The notes beneath the pieces are model-generated. The model was not told the origin of the DNA. It was given only the letters and a program-made list of their open reading frames with translations, and did not search any database. From Sphagnum compactum (taxonomy: Eukaryota > Bryophyta > Sphagnopsida > Sphagnales), in NCBI GenBank assembly GCA_965153455.1, contig OZ234495.1:21758875-21822874 (forward strand): a stretch of DNA of 64,000 nucleotides, given 5' to 3'. The position numbers and the translations under genes were made by a program. Below, piece by piece: positions 36,720 to 49,889 of this stretch; position 1 is the stretch's first letter, and every line of letters begins with the position of its first letter.

Positions 36720-37600
36720 ATTACCCCCTTTCAACACATGCCTTCTCCCATTCTTGCCTTCCCTTTTCCAATTTTGTCCATGTGATTATCTTTTGTAAAT
36801 TGCTTTGGGTAACTTTCACATTGACATGTTTCAAACTTGCAATCACTTTCTCACCATTTGTAGCATATTGGTAAGTTTTAGACATAATTTGACCAAAACA
36901 CATACCTTCATAAACTTGCTAAAGTTTTAGAAGGTGACTCTTAATAATGGAACATAGTGCTATCACCATAGACATTAGGTTGCTACCTTAATGTTTCACA
37001 AAAATAATCACACGACGCATCAAATCATACTTTTCAAGTAAAGTACACAATTGTTTAGCCATGGAAAGCCATGTGGTCTCATGAACTTCAAATAAATCAA
37101 TAGTAGCATGCATAGGGGTCCAAAGATCATTCAAATAATCAATTATTAAGGCAAATGTATCCGTGCTACCTTTAGGCATTTAGAGATCAAAACTTGTTAA
37201 CATAGTTGTTGTTTCAATAAAATACAACAACACATGCAATTCCATCGTTTTTGTGACCATTGCAAGAACATTTACTCCACCAAACCAAAGCAACAAGTGA
37301 ACATTGTTGTAAAACAAACCTTGCACCCAAATATTTTCACAGATGGAAAGGGCATTGTACCCCATACAACTATACAACACTAGATTTTCAAAAAATTGCT
37401 ATCATGTGCTTCATCATATTTTTTGTAAGGATTTGTGGCACCAAAAAACACCATGATTGCACACCTAGTTGGCCCAAACCACTTTTTCTTCAATTGTCGA
37501 CTGCGATTTGCCTTAGCAATTTTCTCAACAATGACCATTTTTTTCTTAAACCCTACATGAATGAGAGCAACTCTCGCATTTGTCATGTGTACGATATTTC
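36720..37600 (-). pseudogene. hAT-type transposase relic, minus strand (N-terminal half)
   Basis: Read on the minus strand from about 37590 to 36720 the fragments are KKWFGPTRCAIMVFFGATNP, YNALSICENIW, VTKTMELHVLLYFIETTT, MPKGSTDTFALIIDYLNDLW, HETTWLSMAKQLCTLLEKYD, CFGQIMSKTYQYATNGEKV, and ITWTKLEKGRQEWEKACV. The same ITW-EW-KAC motif appears in the 49.9-51.4 kb relic, so both belong to one family. Stops and frame changes separate the blocks. The dimerisation region is missing. Confidence 0.6.
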
Positions 37601-38436
37601 ACTCTCACGGTGGTGGCTCTCATTCCTTTAGGTCCATTCCATCCTACCAGTTGGGGTCCCAGGTTGGACAAGTAAGTGTCAATAGTCGTATATACGACAT
37701 GTAAATCCAGTATACACATTTGTCACATACGCTTACACAGCCCTGTGTAAATGTTTTGGGATGTGTAAGTGTAAATACTAAAATTATTTGTAAAGTCACC
37801 CTGTCTTTGGGCCTCCTTTCACCTCAAACCCTTCTTTCAGGGGTATCCATAAAGTAAGGAAATTTATTAGATCTGGGAATGAAATGCTGAAAATCAGCAT
37901 TAATGCACAGGATTCAAGACTAATTATAGTGGCTTTACAAGTAGGAGCAGTAATGGAGGCGCTAAGAGAAAGGAGAGACAGGGTGAAACTCAGTTCACCA
38001 CAAAAACTGAGGTCCCCCCACCCTTGAATGCTGATATTTTTTATATATTTAATCTCCTCAAGTCAAAATCACTTTTTTTTTTGGTCATGTACTTACATTG
38101 TTTTATAGAGCCATGTAAAATCATATAAATATATATATTTTTACATTTACATTGTTTTATCAGACTGCCTAAACTATATGAATAAATTTATTTTTACACT
38201 TACACTTGCACAAATAAATTTCATTATGGGATTTTCACTTACATGGAGTGTAAGTCCCAAACCATTCACACGGACAACACTGGTCCCCACCCCCACCCCC
38301 ATGCCTCCTTGTTCTTGTAAGGTTTGGCTGGTTTATATCATTGTTGGAGTCTCATGGAAAAGCAATCCCACAACAAGGGCCAGCCCACCAACAACAACCC
38401 CCCCCCCCCCCCCCCTCCCCCCTGCGTGCACCAATA
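37601..38436. other. Intergenic; dispersed repeat with GTAAGTGTAAA motifs and a poly-C tract
   Basis: About 37664-37710 matches the reverse complement of 22225-22285. Both regions carry repeated TTTACACTTACA-like motifs, and the stretch to about 38260 could be a small DNA transposon. A run of about 20 C sits at 38400-38420. No gene is recognised. Confidence 0.4.
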
Positions 38437-38753
38437 TCTTATATATAATTACAAACATGGTGTCTGTCCGTGCGTGCGTCTGTCCGTTTTTACCTTTTCG
38501 AAGTTACCTAATTTACCTAAGTTACTTTTTACTGAGCGGCAGTTAGGAAGTTACTGAGCGGCAGCAGGGGGGGCTAGCAGGGGTGGGGCGGGCCAGCAGG
38601 GGGGGGCCAGCAGGTGGGGGACGGGCGGGAAAGGACCGGATGGGGGAGTGAAGGGAGGTGTTTTTTTTTTTTTTTTTTTTCGTTTTTTTTGGGTCCTCCC
38701 TCCTTTTCTTGGGGGTGGCTGGAGTGGCGTAGCCACGGGTTACCAACAACTCG
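38437..38753 (+). mobile_element. Helitron-like mini-element (H4), 317 bp
   Basis: The 5' end TCTTATATATAATTACAAAC preceded by A matches the 5' end of H3 (TCTTATATATAAAAGC), and both continue with GGTGTCTGTC. Near the 3' end the hairpin GTGGC-GTA-GCCAC (38724-38736) is followed by GGGTTACCAACAA, then CTCG|T. The expected ending is CTRR, so one base is changed. The interior is G/C-rich and non-coding. Confidence 0.55.
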
Positions 38754-39955
38754 TTCTTATAAAGCCTATAGAATTTCTTTTCCCTTTTTTGAACTAATAA
38801 AGTGAACATAATGACTTAACTTGATCACCCAGCTTATTCCCTGATCATGAGTAGACTCTGCTTCAATGGAACTGATGCACCCATGGTCTTCTTGTAGGTT
38901 GAGCACGAAATCATTGGATTAGACAGCATGTATTAGGATCTGGGGGAATATCATGGTTCGTATTATTAGTTGTCCCCTTTTGAATCACAGTTTCTCATAT
39001 GGATTGCATTGTGGGGCTTTATTGGTCCCTCATCCCCCATATATTTTTCAGGGATTCTCCTGAGTTTGTAAGGTAGAGGCACCTAATAGCGTTATTGCAC
39101 CTTACTATTGCTCTCTACTACTGTTCAAATAATTTTGGGAATGTGAGACTATACTAATGAGCAGTTTAGGGATGTTTTAAAAATTATACAATATGGTTGC
39201 AATTGTGATTTAAAAAATAAGATTCACTTGTTTGAGGTGACTTAAATTGTCATTTATGATGACCACCTCTTTGTTTAGGCACCTTGCTAAATACAAGTAC
39301 TCAAATTCTTAAAGGCTTAAAAAAAAATTGAAGTTTGATTTACTCACAATGCCTATTCTGACAATTCTAAATGCATCTACCTTATTTTTTGTGTTGGTCA
39401 TGAAGACAAGCTACTATTTGTTTTGCAAATTTTCAGTCCCCCTTGTGGAGTAAACATGTTAGTTTCCTTGAAAGGGCCAAATTTCCAAGTGATGCTCCAA
39501 GTGATGACCATCCCACAACTCCCAAACCTCTTCATCAACATCTAAAGCTTAGAACCCAGAAATCCAAGCTGCTCCTTACAATTTCAGTAACAACGGCTAA
39601 TCCAACCACATGCAAATGCACTCAGATTGCACCGACACCTTTCAACCAGATTAATTGAACCCATTATATTTATAATTCAATATCTTGCAACCACATTAAT
39701 TGGAACCAATTGTTTGCAAAGAGCCACCAGCTAGTCCATTGTAGCCAAACTTGCAAATCCAAACTGTCATAAGTTTTGGCCATCAAATTGACCAGCCTAC
39801 AACATTCAAAGCAGTTGTGAAAGAACACCTTCATGGTGTAGCACCAACACTTCTACTGATCTGAGTACTGATCTCAGGAAGCAAAACCTGTATTCACTTA
39901 CAGCATATGATTTGCTGTAGCCAAGCATTCCCAAACTAGGGAGCAATCCCTGAAA

Positions 39956-40689
39956 TCAGATAGAAAGTGCTAAGGAAACCATCTGAAGCAATGTGTAATT
40001 TGCTGCAGCCAAATCAGTAGTATTTGTGGAACCTTCATTGGTTGAGCTTGTGGGGAGTGGAAAGTTGATCAGGATACCTTCTGGCGGCAACTGTTCAATA
40101 TCGCCCATGCCTGAAATTCCTACTTCTTCATTAGCTGCCATCAACATATCCAGATCTTCTCAAGGGTACCATAAGAAACCTGGAGGCAACATGAATCTAA
40201 GGGGGGCAAACCTCACAAAGGAGAAGAATTTTTGCACAACATGGCCTTGGATACATCATACACATGTAGGAATAGAAACTGTAGGCTTGTTATGAAATGA
40301 GCTAGCTACCGGTAATGGAAGTGCCAGGCACTGCTAATCCTGAAAACAATCGCAGGCTTGCTTGCACAACAAAATCTAGACACAAAACAAGGAAATAAAA
40401 AGTAGCTCAGAATGCTTATTGGCTTCATACCTGGAGGCTGATTGGTTCCTGGTGATGAAGAAGGCACTGGATTACCAGGATTTGGGGAGGCAGATGCAAT
40501 TGACCTCCACAAGCTGAACCACCAAACGGTGCAAACCACCATGGTGACGGCAGCAAAGAAAAGCAGCAGCTTCAAGACCCAAATTATATCATCAACAGAC
40601 AAAACACTTGATGCAGCAGTGAGTGTCTGTGATCCCACTAAGGTGGGTGGCTCTGCAACTGCATCCATGAAGGATAACGGACGACCCAT
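39956..40689 (-). CDS. Small one-span membrane protein, copy 3 (152 aa, two exons)
   Basis: Exon 1 runs from ATG at 40689 to 40431 (86 codons plus one base), donor CCAG|GTATGA. The intron is 40430-40156 (275 bases). Exon 2 runs from 40155 to the stop at 39956. The protein starts MGRPLSFMDAVAEPPTLVGS. It has one strongly hydrophobic span at about residues 35-60 (DDIIWVLKLLLFFAAVTMVV), followed by SLWRS. The tail is Pro/Ser/Asn-rich, with exon 2 carrying MLMAANE and GDIEQLPPEGILIN. A TATAAATA box at 40840-40833 lies about 145 bases upstream of the ATG. Copy 2 at 23 kb has the same intron and motifs. The family is not recognised; a membrane role is inferred only from the hydrophobic span. Confidence 0.7.
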
Positions 40690-40832
40690 CTCCTGTTATT
40701 TCTGGATTCTGTTGCAAGCTAGATGGTGTAGGAAAACAAGCTGAAATTCCTGTGAACTTGTTCGATTGATCTGCTCAAATTGACACTACTCAAGAACAAC
40801 AAATGCAGGTGATGGTATGGAGATTTTCTGCT

Positions 40833-41160
40833 TATTTATAAGGAAGGGACTTATCTGCCAAGCTTGCTGTTTTAGACGAAGCAAAGAAAGTTCTTAATTG
40901 AGAGCTGAATATGCATTGTTGGTGGACACTTGAGTGTGTGCAACATGTATGAAAAATTAACATGTCCAACATTCTTCAAAACTGTGTGCAAAATGTATAA
41001 CATACTCATTAAGTACCCATTAATTCTGAGGAAAATAATATTTGGAAGAAAAGTCATTCACAACTAAGTGCAATATGTACAGCAACACACGAACAAAGTG
41101 TATTAACAAAAGACATGTCTAACACTTGCTCACAACTTATGTATAACACTAATGTATATT
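40833..41160 (-). promoter_or_regulatory. TATA box and upstream repeats of membrane-protein copy 3
   Basis: TATAAATA (minus strand) at 40840-40833 is identical to copy 1. Upstream, at 40925-41160, three or so degenerate units contain 'TGTGCAACATGTATGA', 'TGTGCAAAATGTATAACA' and 'TCTAACACTTGCTCACAACT'. These correspond to the tracts before copies 1 and 2. Confidence 0.55.
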
Positions 41161-41480
41161 GCTAACTTCAACATATGTATATATTTATACATTTTAATTT
41201 GACACAGATGTGTCCAACATGACCACCAACTGATGCATGTCCAACATCTGACAAGGCAGAACAGAAGACATTGGACCATGGACCCAAGTCTCAAAGCAGA
41301 TCAAGTCTTTTGCCATAATTGCCCGAACTCAATGGTCACTTGAGCATGTTCAACAATAAGCATTGTTCAATGACGGTTGTGTAACAATTCCAACACCTGA
41401 CTGCAATCCTTAACTATGTCTAACCATCTACAATGCTAACAATGTTAAACATCAGGCAATCAGATAGTATGACAAATCCA

Positions 41481-42177
41481 GCATTCAACCAGGTCCAAGA
41501 TTTACTGTAGTGGTTAGTGTGCTGTTGGGATATATGTGTTCTAGGGGAAGGGCTGGCTGAAGAACCTAGTTTTTTTTCACCAGTTTTTTTTTTCTTCCAA
41601 TTTTGTGATATCAAAAATTTGGCAAACTTTTCCCCATAATGAGACAAAATTTGTTGGAAAATCACTGCTCTATATGCCTGTAGAAACTTCATTTGATTTT
41701 TCACATGCCAAAAACACCAAAAGGTATGGAATTACTGCAAAAGGAACCAAGAGATCAAAACATGCACTAGGGTTATTTGCTGTTCCACATGTGCAACAGG
41801 TTCAACAGCGCCATGTCCAACAATAGTAGGTATATCCAATTGTTCAATGGTAAGATGAGCACTTCAAGGACCTATAAGGAACGAATATTGGATCAACACC
41901 TGGCAACTATGTCTTAACAAGTCCATTTCCAAGTTCATAATCATATCTAACACTTTCAGATTTGTTGGGGAGAATCATGTGCCCTTCCACCCACGTTATC
42001 AAAATAAAAACAAAAATAGGGGGAAAAGCACTCAAAATACTAGAGGCTACAAGGCTTTCAAGTGCAGATTATAATTGATGCATTCCAAGTACTTGTCATC
42101 CTAGGTGTAGGCTTCAAGTGACCATTGCAGAGGTTTTTGTTGTCACTAGAGGCACTGAGGAGGGGCTAAATGTCAGA
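41481..42177. other. Intergenic, no gene recognised
   Basis: Unique sequence between the inverted-duplication arm and the direct-duplication block. No domain, terminal repeat or RNA gene was seen. Confidence 0.5.
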
Positions 42178-42700
42178 GGAAAAGGCTATGAAAGAAAGCA
42201 GTTATAGTTGTGTTGAAAAGTGTTGAATTTTTAACATGGATTTGATGTACCTGGTGTGTAGGCTGGTGGGGTCAGTGAAGGACTGGGGATCAGATTTGTC
42301 ACACAACAACTCTGTGCAACAAGTGTAAGACCAAAATCAAAGGATTCAAAATTGTCCATGTTTACTGTACCGTTTTACCATGTCTAACAACACCCAATTT
42401 CTGTGTGCAACTTGTACAACTTGCATAACATGCTGAACATAATTGTTTATATTGGAAGGGACAACTTGGGGCCCTGGGCTTCTTCGTAGTCAACCAAACA
42501 AATCTAATATAAGAAATTTCATCAAAAGTATCTTAAAAGTGATGGTTTGTAGCCCTGACTATTATTCATTTCCCTATGCTATGATGCTTCCTGCCTCTTT
42601 TCTCTGGAGGTTGATTATCTATTGGTACAAAAAAATTGTTTTCTTTTCTTCATGACACTTGATGGGTATCCTGTTGGTATCATGGAAAAAAAATTCACCC
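42178..42700. repeat. Direct duplication block, partner 19120-20900 (uninterrupted copy)
   Basis: 42178-42555 matches 19120-19495, and 42560-42700 matches about 20675-20900 ('CTATGCTATGAT', 'GGAGGTTGATTATCTATTGGT', 'GGGTATCCTGT'). The copy here lacks the roughly 1.2 kb that contains Helitron H2, so it approximates the empty site. Confidence 0.65.
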
Positions 42701-43790
42701 AGCATTTTGGAAAATGGAACACCCAAAGGAGATTTTCCAGCTCCATGTTTATGTTTGGTGAATCTATAACCTCTAGCTTTGATAATCATAGTCAATCTAT
42801 CGATGAAGGAAGGTAGTTTGTTTGTTTGTTTTGTTTTGTTTGTACTTATGAGATCCACCAAACGGGGATGCTTCAGGTCACGTTCTTGGTCTCTTTGGAA
42901 AGCTCTCAAGGAGGAGGGGTGCATCGGCTTGGTTTCATGGAGTTTGGACTTGCAGTGTAGAAGTTCTTGTATATTGAATGATTTCTTTACTGAAAATTAA
43001 ATTGAATATTAGCTGAAAATTTTGGAGGAATTGGAATGTGCCTTTGGTGTTAGTGGAAAGATCTTGATGAGCAGGATTTAATGGAATTTATTTGGTAAGA
43101 TTTGGATTCAGAATGTGGGAGATTTGATTTTGAAGTGATTTCTGCCGCCGAAAATTCAATTAAATTCCAAAAAACCAGGTTTTGGAAGGAAAAATCAGTT
43201 GAGGACGAGTTCACACTTGGGCCAACGGCACAGACCACACTAGTATACTATGAATATTACATAAGTCCTCACCACATTAATTGGACATGGACATGTGAAC
43301 AATATTAATGATTATAAATTTATGTATATGTGGTTCACATTTCTATTGGAACCACTACAAGTCTTTGCATGTCACACAACAAGATGTTGCTAGAACATGA
43401 GGAACACATCAATTAAACAAGTGATCAAAAAACGGGTTGAAATTTAACGTTGCATGGTTGTTGCTAGTGACAATTTAAAGTTGCATATTATTTGGATATG
43501 GATGATCAATTCTCAAACATTTCAACAATCTTTAAATCTTTTGCACACATATTTGTCCTCACTTTGCAACTCCTTGTCCATGTTTGCATAAGTGTTTTTA
43601 GTGTTTGAATGGGTCCTTTCCACCATATTTAGAGAAATGACTCCCAAGCTCATAATGACATGTGCTTTCTATCTCTTCATTTCTTAGGTCTTTCATAATT
43701 TTACCCAATTTTGCATGTTCAATTTTCAGCTTTCATTGTGATTAGCCAACCAATCACAATTTATCATAACTTCATAAAAAGCCTTAAACT
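42701..43790. other. Intergenic, no gene recognised
   Basis: Short frames only, overlapping on both strands, with no recognisable domain. Confidence 0.5.
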
Positions 43791-46220
43791 CCACAAAAAT
43801 TAAACAACATTTAAGGCTACTAACATCATTCCAACCACCAAGTTTGAAACATTAATATGGACATGAAATTTGAAGTCCCAATCAAGTGCATCAATGTATT
43901 GAAATTTGATTGTCTCCCATACAATTTGAAATTTGGTAGTCCACTTAAAAACTTCAATTTTTTGCGTCAACTTTGTGATAGGTTTCAAAATGAAAGCAAA
44001 ATGTTCAATTGAACATCAATAGAAGTGAGCATGGGCCTTTGGACACTTGAATGTTGCATGGAGTTTTCAATTGTGGTGACATGTTCACAATTATTCAAAT
44101 ATTATTTGGATTTGGCAACTTCCCTTCCTTGGAGACAATGTAGCCCAATATAATTCCTAAATACACCAAAAACATGCATAAATCTAGATTAAAACTAACA
44201 CCAAATTCTAATTAAAATATAAACATAATTTTGATAGATGCATAACAATGTTGCTAAAAACATTGAAACTATCCAAAACAATTTCATAAAACAAGGTAGT
44301 CCTTGAAAGCTAGAGTACTTGCCCTTTGGTAGGTTGGTGGAATTTTTTCAATCGAAAAGGCATGACAATCCAAACAAATGTCCCCCAATTGATGTTGAAG
44401 GCACTTTTGTATTTGTCTTTAAGGTTTATCATAATTTGATAGTAACTTGAAGATCAATCCATAGAAGAATAAATTCCATGCCTTACTACTACATCCATTA
44501 TTAGTAAAAAGGAAGAATGTGGGTCCTTTTTGGTTATCAAATTCAGCTTTTCAAAGTCAACATAAATGCACAATTTCCCATTCTTCTTCAATACCATCAC
44601 AATTAATGATAGCAAAGTACCTTGTTCTATTGGTTTTATTTGAATCTAACAATGAGTATTTTGTCTACAACTTATTTAACCATGACTACATAGTTTGGAT
44701 TCATTCAATACCTAGCTTGATGAATCGGGGAAATTGAAGTATCCAAAGTTCAATTTGGTGTTTAGTGATATAAGGTAGAATCACCTTCAAATCTTGATAG
44801 GTCCAAGTAAAAACATCTTACAAATATTCTTTCAAAAAATTGATTTGCATTTGCTACCAATTTCAAATCCAAAGTGGCAATGGTTTTTATTGTTTCATGT
44901 GACTCTTCTTGGGTAATAAAATTCAAAGCTCATATCTACACATTTTGGAAGTGTCCAACTAGAAATTTATAGATCATGAACTCAAACTTTGGCTAGAATT
45001 ATATTTATTGAAATCAAACCTTTGGTATTTTGAAACTATTTTTCAAGTTTGGTAGTGCGAAGACTTGAAAATCACACCAAATGGTGTAGATCCAATGGCA
45101 AGGATATTATCCAAATTGTCGATAGATTTGGGTATGTTGTAAATAAGGTGTCCTTCTTTTCTTTTGTCACTTCATTGAAGAAATCATAGCAAAGTGTAAC
45201 TTCTTGTCTTTTTGAAGTTCCATTTAATCTTTTTGTGACAACGATCGTTTTTGTTATGCCATTTCTTTCAATGATGAACAAATTCGTGCCCCATTCATGA
45301 AAAACCTTTGCACTCATGAGTCGTGGTCTATCCAACAACATCAAGAAGTGTTATTTTTGTGACCTACATGCATCAAACAACTATTTTTGAAGGATATTAA
45401 GTTTTGGATTTATATTTTCCCTCATATTATTATTTAATTTATAATATACACATATTTTAGCCACCTTTATTTTTTAATAAATTTTTTATGGCATCCAATT
45501 TCAATACCCTACATTAATTAAAAAATTTAGTTTTAGAAAATTTGGAACTAAAAAAAATTGAAATTGAAAGCCCAAAAAAAAAACAATAACATGGGATGTA
45601 ATCCAAATGAAAACAATTGCAATTTACAAACTTTTACTAGTCACAAATTAATCAAACATTATTTCACAATAATTGAACCTACTAACAACTAATATCTTAA
45701 ATCTTTAATGCACATGTTTTTTTTTTATAAAACATTTTTAATATTGAAGATTTACACATACCCTAATATTAATTATTACTTTATTTCAAAATATACATAA
45801 CCCTATTTTTAAACTAATTAACTCATTTTTTACCTAACAACCAATATATTGCACCTTATAATTTTATTCATGTATATTCTACTTTTTTTGAATAGTGTCC
45901 CCACCAAGCCAACAACATATAAAAGCTACATCTATCACATTATTATCAATTACAATAAAATCTAAAATATATGGAATTCCATGAATGTGGATTTTAAGAT
46001 CCTTGACCAATCCTACTTGTTTAATAGTTGTTTGATATAACATTCTAAGTTTGTAAAGAGTTGGTTTGAGAATTAGTAATAACTTTTCCGTTGGTTTTTT
46101 AGTATGATGTTTATTCTTAAACCTCCATTTAACAAAACATCCTTTACAATATTCTTTCCAACTTGTACATTTATGGCTATAGAAGCTAGATTTTAAAATT
46201 AAACTTAAGTAGTTCAATAA
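43790..46220 (-). pseudogene. Ty3/gypsy retrotransposon pol relic
   Basis: On the minus strand the order protease, reverse transcriptase, RNase H is preserved. The protease region (46217-45072) reads GLVKDLKIHIHGIPYILDF and later MLLDRPRLMSAKVFHEWG. The RT region (about 44600-44300) reads KKNGKLCIYVDFEKLN, SSSYYQIMINLKDKYKSAF and WGTFVWIVMPF. The RNase H start (43988-43800) reads VFKWTTKFQIVWETI then DWDFKFHVHINVSNLVVG. Frames are broken and several key residues are altered. No LTRs or integrase were recognised. The protease part appears split by about 500 bases of AT-rich sequence. Confidence 0.7.
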
Positions 46221-49129
46221 ACTTCATAAGAGAGTTTGGAAAGAATGTACTTCTTGAGATTTGGTGCCAAATGGAAAAGTTATCTCAAAATCAAGATGTA
46301 TTTGTTCTCCATAGGTTGTTTTCCAATTTCTTGTAAAACGGTTGCCTCTTTCTTCTTGTCAGCTTCAACATTCCTCCTTTCAATAGATGATGTTTAGATA
46401 GATGTTGTATTATTGAAACCATTCTCCTTAATATCTAAATGCTTTAGTTGAATTGGAGGGTCATGTACGTTTCTACATGTTTTAAATTATAACTTTAATA
46501 AATTTTTAAATTTTTCTTTTATAGCCCAATTGGTAACTTCAATGGATTTGAATGGCTCCTTATCCTTGACAACCACATTCTTAAGGACTTTGATTCTAAT
46601 AGTGATTGCTAAAACCATATTTACCAAAATGTTTTCCTTCTTTTCACTTTTTGATGTCAAATAAAAAGGCTATACCTTTGGTTATCACCATAAAAAATGT
46701 TAGTTTTTCTAAAGGTAATGATAAGCCATGAAGCTTCTTAGCACCCTTGTTGAACCTTTTATGACTCTTCAAGAGGCTTCAAGAGGTCATTGTTTTGATT
46801 TCTAACTAAAATATCACTTCAAAAACATTTCAAATTTCTACCTTTAACTTTAGTGTTGGAAAATTCTCACTTTAAAAAAAAAATAGCTAGGTCCAATTCT
46901 TTTTTAAAAATCAGAATTGATATACTAATTCCAAAAATTTAATTTTAAGTTTCAAATACTCGACCAAGGTATCCAATTTTTCATTTTTTGGTAATCAATT
47001 CTTAATCTTTTGAAGTGGTTGAATATCTAAAACCAATTCTCAAAGTTAAATTTTTTAAATAATTGTTTTTAAACTAATGCACCTTTTAATTTGAATACAT
47101 AACAATTATAATGGACTTGAAGATAGAATTCCATTGGCCAAAAGAAATTACAATCTAATTACATTGTTCAAATACAAACAAAAATGTTGCAAATTGAACA
47201 AATACCAAGATTTAATTAAATCTAGCTTTCACAATTAGATCAAAATCAAAAGGGACAAAACTTGATTGAAAACTTATTGGAGAAATTGGTTTCTAAATGT
47301 TATGTGAACCAATCCACAACACAAGGATGAATAGTTATAACATTATATTTATGAAACATAGCTTATTGAATAATAATTGCAATATATGTGAACAATGAGC
47401 TAATGTTTTTGGGTGAAAGCACACTACATGCCACACCCCCCCCCCCCCCCATCACCCCCCCCTCAAATTGTAGTCAAATGTATAATTTTTTTGCAATTAT
47501 ATTTTTTGCAATGTAAAAACATCACATCTTGGATTATTTTCATTTTTTAAGAGTATATTTGATTAGCCAAGTAGATTTAAACTAGTTAATTCCTTCAAGA
47601 AATCCAACAAACATTGAAGAATTTGAATGTATGACTATATTGGTCACAAAATAATACATGTCATAGAATTTGGAAATTTGCATATATATATATATATATA
47701 TTGCAAAACTAAAAATGTACAATGTTGATTTTATCACATCCTCTTCATCTAATTGTTGGATCACGATAATTTGATTCATAGTGAACTTTGAGTTTCATAA
47801 TGTTGTCTTGCACATTTTTAAAGTTTTTTGCTTATGCCATCAAATTTTAACTTATTACGTTCTATGATATTTGTTATGCATCACATTTTTGGGACAAAAA
47901 GTGATTTACTTGTAGTGTGCTTTCACCTTAAATTTGCTTAAATTTCTATTCACCATTGTTGTGGTATAAAAATTTAATAGATTTAATGTTTATACTTGAA
48001 GAATTTTGCAAAGGTAAAATATATAAATACATCAACCAACAACTACATCAAACAGAAAATTGGTCTTACCAAATGGTCATGGTTTTTGCACATGATGGAT
48101 GTCAAAAAGATGAAGATTCTTGAATGTTATAACACTTTGAGTTATATGGAAAATACTTGAAAAAAATGTGGAGAGGGAAACACAAAGGATATTTGTAATA
48201 AATAATTGCACCTCATTTGCAAATCCTACACCCCAATGTAGAAGCATGGAAGTTAAGATTAACATCAATAAGTTTTAAGCTAAAGCATTAAAGATGACAT
48301 TTAGTGCAAAGACATGATTGCAATCAACATGGTGAATCTCTTTCCATATCCCATAGTCATGAATGAAAAAAACAAGGTTAACACCCACTTCATCATTGTT
48401 ATGTAAAATGACGATCAATGTTGGGCAATTTTTACCTTTTAAAAAGAACTTTTGGGGCCAATTCTTACAAGGGTTTTGACAAACATGCTCCATTCTTGAA
48501 TTTTTTTTCAAAAATTTAATAGTTTCACCTTTTTTTAATTACCCAAAAATGGAACAATTAGTTTTCAAATAAAAAAATAATCAATGCTAATGAGATTTGA
48601 CCCAATATCCTTTTTAGAGAGACACGAACCCAAACCATTGGGCTATAAAATTTTACAACAAAAATTATTTTGGAACTTTTTTATTGAAAGTTTACACATG
48701 CCAATGATTTTAAAGTTGAAGCCATTGGCTTCTGTAAATTTAAACTTAAATAAGTTTCAACATTCTTTGCAATCAAGTGAAAATGAAACCTAGTGGTTAA
48801 GGCTTATGTCAACATTCAAGAGGTTTTAGGTTCTAATTTGAATTGAGTAGCCCACCTATTAATGACTTTATTATAGTCTCTACTAGGTTTGAAATTTAGG
48901 CTTAAATTACCCTTTTACTTGCCTTGGTTTTAAATTTGGGTCCAATTAATACCCTAACCAATTTTCAAGCGAATTGGTTTTCACTTGTTAGAAAACTATT
49001 AGTTTTCAATAAGAGAAACAAATTGAAAATTGGCTAGGTATACAACTCGCTTCATGATACCCACTTAGCAATTGAAATTGGCGAGGATGTGAATGTTTGT
49101 AATTTTTGGTTGTTATATTTACAATAGGT
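46221..49129. other. AT-rich interval, no gene recognised
   Basis: 46220-46500 may continue the gypsy relic upstream on the minus strand, with Lys/Glu-rich broken frames. A poly-C tract lies near 47440-47462 and a (TA)n tract near 47682-47700. Minus-strand frames at 48077-48511 are not recognisable. Confidence 0.4.
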
Positions 49130-49400
49130 GTTTTTTGATGTGCTTACCTACTTGTTAAAATTGTGGGAAGAAACTATGAATGCCAAGCAAGGAGTGAAAG
49201 AACATCAAACAAGGAGAAAAAAACATTGAATAACGTGAGAGAATGCAACAAGCAAGGAGCAAGATAACACAAACAATGTGTGAGAAAATACTAATCGATG
49301 AATGAAAAAGCTAAACAAACAAAACAAGAAAATAAATTCACAAGGAGAGTATTAACAAAACAATTTAAAAACATATGATGTGAAGTCCAAGCAATGTTGT
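49130..49400. repeat. Segmental duplication block, partner 11750-12050
   Basis: Direct-orientation match to the first window third, in the same order relative to Ulp1-type sequences. The next matching block is at 52840, so 3.4 kb present here is missing from the 12-kb copy. Confidence 0.65.
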
Positions 49401-49889
49401 GCGATCTTTTAGTTTTTTTGAAAACCATCAAGTCCAGATATTATAATGGATTCAAAAACCTGACTTGGTTCTTTTTTTCCTGTTTATTTTCATCTTTTAA
49501 AGACCCGAGCAAGGTTTCAAAAATTTGTAAAAAATAATTTCACTTAGTTTTTAAATGCCAATTCTCACACATCTTATATCAATTGGTTCTAAAAGGTGGT
49601 TTTCACATACCAATCATTATAAAATCTACCAATTCAATTTTTTTAATTAAAAAATTGCGCAATCTTTTTTCTAAAAAAATTCTTTCAACATTTTATATGT
49701 CCATTATTTCATCCTATTCAAATGAATCTTCAAAAAAATTTAAATCCTTTTCAAAATCTAAATATGTTTGAATTAACTCCACTAAATTGGAAGGTGGTTT
49801 AAAATGAACTCTAAGATCATTTGGTGAATATTTGCTCACAAAAATCAAAAAATTTAAATTGTCTAATTATAAATGATATCTCTTTCAGT

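Larger units (their letters stand above)
38770..41480. repeat. Inverted duplication arm 2, partner 16012-18670
   Basis: The arm contains the intact membrane-protein copy 3, its promoter repeats, and its far-upstream block (CCAACTGATGCATGTCCAAC, about 41227), in reverse order to arm 1. The homology to arm 1 ends near 41475 at 'CAGATAGTATGA', the point where arm 1 meets Ulp1 copy B. Confidence 0.75.
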
